Assembly: GCF_003932715.1 (NCBI RefSeq)
Contig: NZ_CP020700.1
Coordinates: forward strand, 3,680,501 to 3,744,500
From: Streptomyces tsukubensis
GTDB taxonomy: Bacteria > Actinomycetota > Actinomycetes > Streptomycetales > Streptomycetaceae
Direction: 5' to 3'
DNA length: 64,000 nt
The notes below the pieces were generated by a model that was not told where the DNA came from, did no database searches, and worked only from the letters and a program-made list of their open reading frames with translations. Numbering within the stretch: position 1 is the first letter of the stretch; each line of letters begins with the position of its first letter. The translations under genes were made by a program, and so were the position numbers. This document shows, piece after piece, positions 59,189 through 64,000 of this stretch.

Positions 59189-59652
59189 GAGCGGCCTCCT
59201 CGGGAGAACCGAACCTTCTCGGTTCTTTCCTCTAAATTCTGCACCTTGACCCGCGTTGCCCGAAATGGCGTATGCGGGTTGAGTCGGTTATAGGACGAAC
59301 GGCTTGTCCTCGGCACTACAACTACACCATCTGTCCAGCCGCCACGGCCAAACCGTTGGAATTGCCCTCCGAGGTGTTCATCAGTGGCGGAACTCCGATG
59401 GACCATGCCATAGCGGACAGTTACACCACAGTGACGATCAGTCACAGAGCGATCAGGAGCCACCAGACCCCCCATAGAGCACAATGCCGAGCGTTCCGCC
59501 CTCACTTGGACGGAAGGAACCCTCCCCGGACTCCTTGTCCTATTTTGACACGAGGGTAGGCGTTGGGCGCAAGAGCCCTGTTAGTGCAGTCCGTCACGCT
59601 TGACACAAAGGCCCGGATCGGGACCTAGGACCCGCCCCTTTCGGCCCCGTGG
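59189..59652. other. bldC upstream region
   Basis: 464 bases without a gene, AT-richer than average near 59215-59245 (TTCTTTCCTCTAAATTCTG). It holds the bldC promoter(s). Includes CAGTTACACCACAGTGACGA and GATCAGTCACAGAGCGATCA, imperfect repeats that could be regulatory. Confidence 0.5.
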
Positions 59653-60540
59653 TCAGTTCGCGGACTGGAGGCTCCGTACGGCCGTCCACCGCTCGGCCAG
59701 CCGGGCGTAGGCGATCCGGGCCCCCTCCGCGTCGCCCGCCCGCAGCGCCGCGATCCCCGCGGCCACATCCGCCGCGGAGTGATCATCGGCGAGCGCCGGA
59801 CCGGACAGCGCGTGCACCAGTCCGCCGTAGTCCAGTTCGACGAGGGAGCGCGGATGGAATTCCTCCAGCCACTTCCCTACATCTACCAAACCCGCCGCGA
59901 GCTGCTCACCGTCCTGGGACTCCCGCAGCGCCTTCAGCGCCCGGGCGACCCGCCGCCGGGCCTGGGCCATGGGGGTGCGGTAGCGGAGTCCGGGCGGACC
60001 GGCAGGACTGTCAGGACTTTCAGGACTGCCAGGACTGTCAGGACCGGCGGCTCCGCCCGGTACGTACTCCCGCTCCTCGTCCCCGAAGAGGGTGAACCAC
60101 CGGACCGGCACCTGCCACACCGCCGTACGGATCCAGGGGCGCGCGTCCGGGTTCCGCTCCCGCCAGTGCTCCCAGTCCGCCGCGGCCTCCTTCCGCACCA
60201 CCGGCGGCAGGGCCGCGTCCAGCAGGGCCGCCGGAAAACGCTCGGGCGCCTCCTGGAGCGCCAGCCGGCTCCTGAGCTTGGTCCGCCAGGGGCAGATCAG
60301 CACCACACCGTCCACTTCCGTCACGAACGCCTCGGTACTTTCGTGCACCGGGACGGGAACGGGCGGTGTGGGCACCAAGTCCGCCAGCGAGCGGCGGAGT
60401 TCGTCCTGGGCCGTGGGAGCCTCTCCACGGGCCGCGTAGCGCGTCCAGTGGGCCCTTTCCGGCTCCGGGAAGGCGGCCAGGGGCTCGTACACCCGCAGAT
60501 AGGCCGCATAGGGAACGATCACCGAGGACACCGCAGGCAT
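59653..60540 (-). CDS. Conserved hypothetical protein
   Basis: 295 residues, probable cytosolic. N-terminal half reads VPYAAYLRVYEPLAAFPEP and carries the block VDGVVLICPWRTKLRSRLAL, then RWFTLFGDEEREYVPG, a short Gly/Ser/Pro spacer and a C-terminal helical part (VGKWLEEFHPRSLVELDYGGL). Conserved beside bldC and vdh in Streptomyces as I recall; no function assigned. ATG at 60540 fits the conserved start; the frame continues upstream without a ribosome site. It diverges from vdh. Confidence 0.88.
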   Translation of the reverse strand: MPAVSSVIVPYAAYLRVYEPLAAFPEPERAHWTRYAARGEAPTAQDELRRSLADLVPTPPVPVPVHESTEAFVTEVDGVVLICPWRTKLRSRLALQEAPERFPAALLDAALPPVVRKEAAADWEHWRERNPDARPWIRTAVWQVPVRWFTLFGDEEREYVPGGAAGPDSPGSPESPDSPAGPPGLRYRTPMAQARRRVARALKALRESQDGEQLAAGLVDVGKWLEEFHPRSLVELDYGGLVHALSGPALADDHSAADVAAGIAALRAGDAEGARIAYARLAERWTAVRSLQSAN

Positions 60541-60702
60541 ACCGGAAATACTTCCACGCCCGGGCCGTCCTGCACCCCTCACCCGGGTGATCCTCCGCAC
60601 GGAGGCCGATCTACGCCTGCGTAGGACTTACCCTCGTGCCGTCTGGGGGTTTCCCCCACCCCGGGAAACCCACCCGCCGCTTCGTACTTGGGAGTCACCA
60701 CC

Positions 60703-61803
60703 GTGACCGACATGACCGGCGCCGCCGCCCCCGTGCTCCACACCCTGTTCCGATCCGACCAGGGCGGGCACGAGCAGGTGGTCCTCTGCCAGGACCGCGC
60801 CTCCGGCCTCAAGGCCGTGATCGCCATCCACTCCACCGCCCTGGGCCCGGCCCTCGGCGGTACCCGGTTCCACCCCTACGCCTCCGAGGAGGAGGCCCTC
60901 GCCGACGCGCTGAACCTGGCGCGCGGGATGTCGTACAAGAACGCCATGGCCGGACTCGGCCACGGCGGCGGCAAGGCCGTGATCATGGGGGATCCGCAGA
61001 CGCTGAAGTCGGAGGAGCTGCTGCTGGCCTACGGCCGGTTCGTGGAATCCCTCCGCGGGCGCTATGTGACCGCCTGCGACGTGGGGACGTACGTCGCCGA
61101 TATGGACGTCGTCGCCCGGGCCACCCGCTGGGCCACCGGCCGCTCCCCCGAGAACGGCGGCGCCGGCGACTCCTCCGTACTCACCGCCTACGGGGTGTAC
61201 CAGGGCATGCGCGCCAGCGCCCGGCACCTCTGGGGCGATCCGGGGCTCGCCGGGCGCACGATCGGTGTCGCGGGCGTCGGCAAGGTCGGCCATCACCTGG
61301 TGAAACACCTGGTCGACGAGGGTGCCCGGGTGATCGTCACAGATGTCCGCGAAGAGTCCGTACGCCGGGTACTCGACCGCCACCCCCAGGTCACCGCCGT
61401 CCCCGACACCGCCGCCCTGATCCGCACCGAGGGACTGGACGTCTACGCGCCCTGCGCACTCGGCGGTGCACTGGACGACCATTCGGTACCGGTGCTCACC
61501 GCGGCGATCGTCTGCGGCGCGGCCAACAACCAGCTCGCCCACCCGGGCGTGGAGAAGGACCTCGCCGACCGCGGGATCCTCTACGCCCCGGACTATGTGG
61601 TGAACGCCGGCGGTGTCATCCAGGTCGCCGACGAGCTGCACGGCTTCGACTTCGACCGGTGCAAGGCGAAGGCCGCGCTGATCTACGAAACCACCCTGGA
61701 AATCTTCGCACACGCAAATTCGGAGGGTGTTCCGCCGGCCGTGGCGGCCGACCGGATCGCCGAGCGGAGGATGGCCGAGGGGCACCGCCCCGAACACGGC
61801 TGA
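60703..61803 (+). CDS. vdh: Leucine/valine dehydrogenase
   Basis: 366 residues. NAD-dependent oxidative deamination of branched-chain amino acids, feeding acyl-CoA precursors for polyketides and fatty acids. Key features: [19 protein letters not shown] (catalytic Lys in GGGKAV), [11 protein letters not shown], and the Rossmann motif [15 protein letters not shown] at 60703 is preceded by GGGAG and matches the known VTD start. Next to bldC and the conserved hypothetical gene. Confidence 0.97.
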   Translation: MTDMTGAAAPVLHTLFRSDQGGHEQVVLCQDRASGLKAVIAIHSTALGPALGGTRFHPYASEEEALADALNLARGMSYKNAMAGLGHGGGKAVIMGDPQTLKSEELLLAYGRFVESLRGRYVTACDVGTYVADMDVVARATRWATGRSPENGGAGDSSVLTAYGVYQGMRASARHLWGDPGLAGRTIGVAGVGKVGHHLVKHLVDEGARVIVTDVREESVRRVLDRHPQVTAVPDTAALIRTEGLDVYAPCALGGALDDHSVPVLTAAIVCGAANNQLAHPGVEKDLADRGILYAPDYVVNAGGVIQVADELHGFDFDRCKAKAALIYETTLEIFAHANSEGVPPAVAADRIAERRMAEGHRPEHG

Positions 61804-62154
61804 GGGTCGGCTCGACAGCGGCCGGCCGGCTGCGGTTCCGAACGGGGCCGCTCCCGCTCCCGCGCTCCGGCCGGAGCCGTCCGCCCGTTCGCGGGGGTCC
61901 GGAATGACGAGACTCACCCCGGACGGGCGGGCCCACCGCCAAGAAGAGGTTAATATCGCAGATGACCAGCGAGGACGGGGCTCCTCGCGGGTTCTGCGAC
62001 GTGGCACGTCATGCGGGCGGCGTACCGTATGGCCGCGGAAGCAGGTACCGTTGAAGCCCTACGGGCCGGTCTCCCCACGGGGAGTCCGTTCCGACTCATG
62101 AACGCGTGTCAAGACTCTGGGGCCGTCGAGCCCCGTCACCGAGGGGGTCGAGCC
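61804..62154. other. Intergenic region between vdh and the DUF3073 gene
   Basis: 351 bases. Carries AGCGGCC/GGCCGCT half-repeats at 61818-61852 (possible weak vdh terminator) and a short AT stretch at 61949-61957 (TTAATATC). A possible 30-codon frame lies at 61962-62054. Confidence 0.5.
61962..62054 (+). CDS. Possible 30-residue small ORF
   Basis: Reads MTSEDGAPRGFCDVARHAGG... and ends at a TGA. AAGAAGAGG lies ~12 bases before the ATG. No family recognised, and in GC-rich DNA a frame this short is weak evidence. It may be an upstream peptide of the DUF3073 gene, or nothing. Confidence 0.22.
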   Translation: MTSEDGAPRGFCDVARHAGGVPYGRGSRYR

Positions 62155-62409
62155 ATGGGGCGCGGCCGGGCCAAGGCCAAGCAGACAAAGGTCGCCCGCC
62201 AGCTGAAGTACAACAGCGGCGGTACAGACCTGACACGACTGGCCACTGAGCTGGGCGCATCGACTTCGAGCCAGCCGCCGAACGCGGAGCCGTTCGAGGA
62301 CGAGGACGAAGAAGACGACCCGTACGCACAGTACGCGGAGCTGTACAACGACGACGAGGACGAGGACGACGAGTCCGGTCCCGCGTCGCAGCAGCGCCGC
62401 GGCGCTTGA
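62155..62409 (+). CDS. DUF3073 family protein
   Basis: 84 residues. Basic N-terminus (MGRGRAKAKQTKVARQLKY) followed by an acidic tail (FEDEDEEDDPYAQYAEL), full length for this actinobacterial family. Its function is unknown; the charge split suggests nucleic-acid or ribosome contact. A GAGGGGG site precedes the ATG. Confidence 0.96.
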   Translation: MGRGRAKAKQTKVARQLKYNSGGTDLTRLATELGASTSSQPPNAEPFEDEDEEDDPYAQYAELYNDDEDEDDESGPASQQRRGA

Positions 62410-62425
62410 CGCTGTACTGACACCG

Positions 62426-62459
62426 ACCCGGTCCGGGGGCGAAAGCTCCGGGACCGGGT
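62426..62459 (+). terminator. Terminator after the DUF3073 gene
   Basis: 9-bp perfect stem ACCCGGTCC / GGACCGGGT with a partly paired interior and a GCGAAAG apex, followed by TCCGT. Confidence 0.75.
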
Positions 62460-62615
62460 TCCGTGCTGTGCGGACCGTGCCGTGAACCCGGTCGGCGGCT
62501 GCCGGAGCGGGCCCGGGCCGCGGCGGGCGGTGCGGCCCGGGGCCGTACCGCCACTGCCTCCGCGTTTGTCTGGTCCACCGCCGGATCCGCTACGGTGCGT
62601 CGCCGCGCCCGTACG

Positions 62616-63686
62616 TCAGACCGCGTAGTCGCCGACGAGTGCGGCCCCCGTGGTGTGCTCGCCGCGTTCGGTGATCTCACCGGCGACCCAGGCCTCCACA
62701 CCGCGGTCCGCCAGTACCGTCAGGGCGGTGTCGGCCGACTCCTGCGGCACCACGGCGATCATGCCGACGCCCATGTTCAGGGTCTTCTCCAGCTCCTCCC
62801 GCTCGACCTGTCCGGCCCGGCCGACCAGATCGAAGACCGGGCCCGGGGCCCAGGTGGAGCGGTCGACGACCGCGTGCAGCCCGTCGGGGACGACCCGCGC
62901 GAGGTTGTTCGCCAGACCGCCGCCGGTGACATGGCTGAAGGCGTGGACCTCGGTGGTCCGGATCAGCGCCAGACAGTCGAGGGAGTAGATCCGGGTGGGC
63001 TCCAGCAGCTCCTCGCCGAGCGTCCGGCCGAACTCCTCGACCTGCTGCTCCAGCGCCATGCCCGCCCGGTCGAACAGCACGTGCCGGACCAGCGAGTACC
63101 CGTTGGAGTGAAGGCCGGACGACGCCATCGCGATCACCGCGTCACCCGTACGGATACGATCCGCGCCCAGCAGCCGGTCGGCCTCGACCACACCGGTGCC
63201 GGCGCCCGCGACGTCGAACTCGTCCGGGCCGAGCAGCCCGGGGTGCTCGGCGGTCTCGCCGCCGATCAGGGCGCAGCCGGCCAGGACACAGCCCTCGGCG
63301 ATGCCCTTGACGATGGCGGCGACCCGCTCCGGGTGGACCTTGCCCACACAGATGTAGTCGGTCATGAAGAGGGGCTCGGCGCCGCAGACGACGATGTCGT
63401 CGACGACCATGCCGACCAGGTCGTGGCCGATGGTGTCGTAGACGCCGAGGCGGCGGGCCAGATCGACCTTGGTGCCGACGCCGTCGGTGGCGGAGGCCAG
63501 CAGCGGGCGCTCGTAGCGCTTGAGGGCGGAGGCGTCGAAGAGTCCGGCGAAGCCGCCGATACCGCCGAGGACCTCGGGGCGGCGGGTCTTCTTCACCCAC
63601 TCCTTCATCAGCTCGACCGCGCGGTCTCCGGCCTCGATGTCGACACCCGCGGCCGCGTAGCTGGCACCGGTGAACTCAGTGGTCAT
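62616..63686 (-). CDS. purM: Phosphoribosylformylglycinamidine cyclo-ligase (AIR synthetase)
   Basis: 356 residues. Purine biosynthesis step 5: FGAM to AIR with ATP. Marks include ATDGVGTKVDLA, DLVGMVVDDIVVCGAEPLF, IGGETAEHPG and SSGLHSNGYSLVR. It lies 88 bases downstream of purF on the same strand, so the two are probably co-transcribed. ATG at 63686. Confidence 0.98.
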   Translation of the reverse strand: MTTEFTGASYAAAGVDIEAGDRAVELMKEWVKKTRRPEVLGGIGGFAGLFDASALKRYERPLLASATDGVGTKVDLARRLGVYDTIGHDLVGMVVDDIVVCGAEPLFMTDYICVGKVHPERVAAIVKGIAEGCVLAGCALIGGETAEHPGLLGPDEFDVAGAGTGVVEADRLLGADRIRTGDAVIAMASSGLHSNGYSLVRHVLFDRAGMALEQQVEEFGRTLGEELLEPTRIYSLDCLALIRTTEVHAFSHVTGGGLANNLARVVPDGLHAVVDRSTWAPGPVFDLVGRAGQVEREELEKTLNMGVGMIAVVPQESADTALTVLADRGVEAWVAGEITERGEHTTGAALVGDYAV

Positions 63687-63774
63687 GACAGGGGGCTTTC
63701 TGGTTCTGAGGGCGGCGCCGTCGCCGTCGACGGCATCCAGGAGGCCGGGAGGGACAGCGGCGGCGCGGCGATCA

Positions 63775-64000
63775 TCAGGGGCGGCGCAGCGCGTCGGCGG
63801 CGTCGGCGCCGCCCGCCAGCTCGGTTTCGAGGAGCTGCTTGCCGAGCAGCTCGGGATCGGGCAGCTCCATCGGGTACTCGCCGTCGAAGCAGGCCCGGCA
63901 GAGGTTCGGCTTGGGGATCGTGGTGGCCGCGATCATGCCGTCGATGGAGATGTAGGCGAGGGAGTCGGCCCCCAGGGAGGCGCCGATCTCGTCGATGGTC
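63775..64000 (-). CDS. purF: Amidophosphoribosyltransferase, C-terminal end (partial)
   Basis: The visible 74 residues end the PurF protein: GASLGADSLAYISIDGM, then PKPNLCRACFDGEYPMELP and a short tail ADALRRP. The conserved NLCRACFDGEYP block near the C-terminus identifies it. The rest, including the catalytic N-terminal Cys, lies beyond base 64000. Confidence 0.96.
   Translation of the reverse strand, partial: TIDEIGASLGADSLAYISIDGMIAATTIPKPNLCRACFDGEYPMELPDPELLGKQLLETELAGGADAADALRRP

Overview
The window is a high-GC actinobacterial chromosome segment, almost certainly Streptomyces. Evidence is the strong third-position GC bias, GTG/TTG starts, bldC, a sporulation-associated NsdA-type regulator, leucine/valine dehydrogenase, DUF3073, and a gene order that from memory matches the S. 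coelicolor neighbourhood SCO4086-SCO4114 read backwards (purF, purM, DUF3073, vdh, hypothetical, bldC, hrpA, crcB pair, DEAD helicase, M23 peptidase, PrsW, trmB, oxidase, sporulation protein). I assigned that synteny from recall, not from a search.

Layout. 1-3023: two-component histidine kinase (cut by the window edge) and an ABC exporter pair. 3069-5180: a stand-alone asparagine-synthetase/lasso-cyclase-like protein with an altered PP-loop, followed by a 1.6 kb gene-free stretch with 11-bp periodic repeats. 6829-12634: NsdA-like regulator, L-2-hydroxyglutarate oxidase, TrmB, PrsW. 12879-14050: M23 peptidase behind a c-di-AMP (ydaO) riboswitch. 14352-23231: PP2C phosphatase, tRNA-fMet, TipA-type MerR regulator, ECF42 sigma factor with its DGPF/YCII partner, small secreted protein, secreted HNH nuclease, a PadR-methyltransferase fusion, DUF642 secreted protein and a VOC protein.

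23316-34713 looks like an inserted accessory segment. It starts inside a fumarylacetoacetate-hydrolase-family gene, of which only the last ~70 codons remain, and ends just before tRNA-Lys(TTT). Its left part holds an HD protein, a Nudix hydrolase, an XRE/DUF5919 regulator and a HAD phosphatase. Its right part (26326-34646) is a tight nine-gene operon with overlapping or nearly touching genes: radical SAM protein with CX2CX2C, divergent phosphoketolase-like ThDP enzyme, mandelate-racemase-type enolase-superfamily enzyme, unknown protein, HAD phosphatase, SAM methyltransferase, creatininase-family amidohydrolase, Fe(II)/2-oxoglutarate oxygenase and a stand-alone YrdC/Sua5-type protein. I do not recognise this set as any characterised pathway. 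It is the best candidate here for an undescribed biosynthetic system, probably a small carbohydrate-derived metabolite.

34957-44424 holds three tandem paralogues of a ~1000-residue secreted FG-GAP/VCBS protein. Each has its own promoter, TTG start and terminator, and there is clear sequence evidence of gene conversion. 44714-64000 is core: DEAD-box helicase, lipoprotein, two fluoride channels, minimal metalloprotease, metallophosphoesterase, tRNA-Glu/Asp/Phe, CcdA-DsbA-like pair, HrpA helicase, second tRNA-Asp, BldC, conserved hypothetical, Vdh, DUF3073, PurM and the end of PurF.
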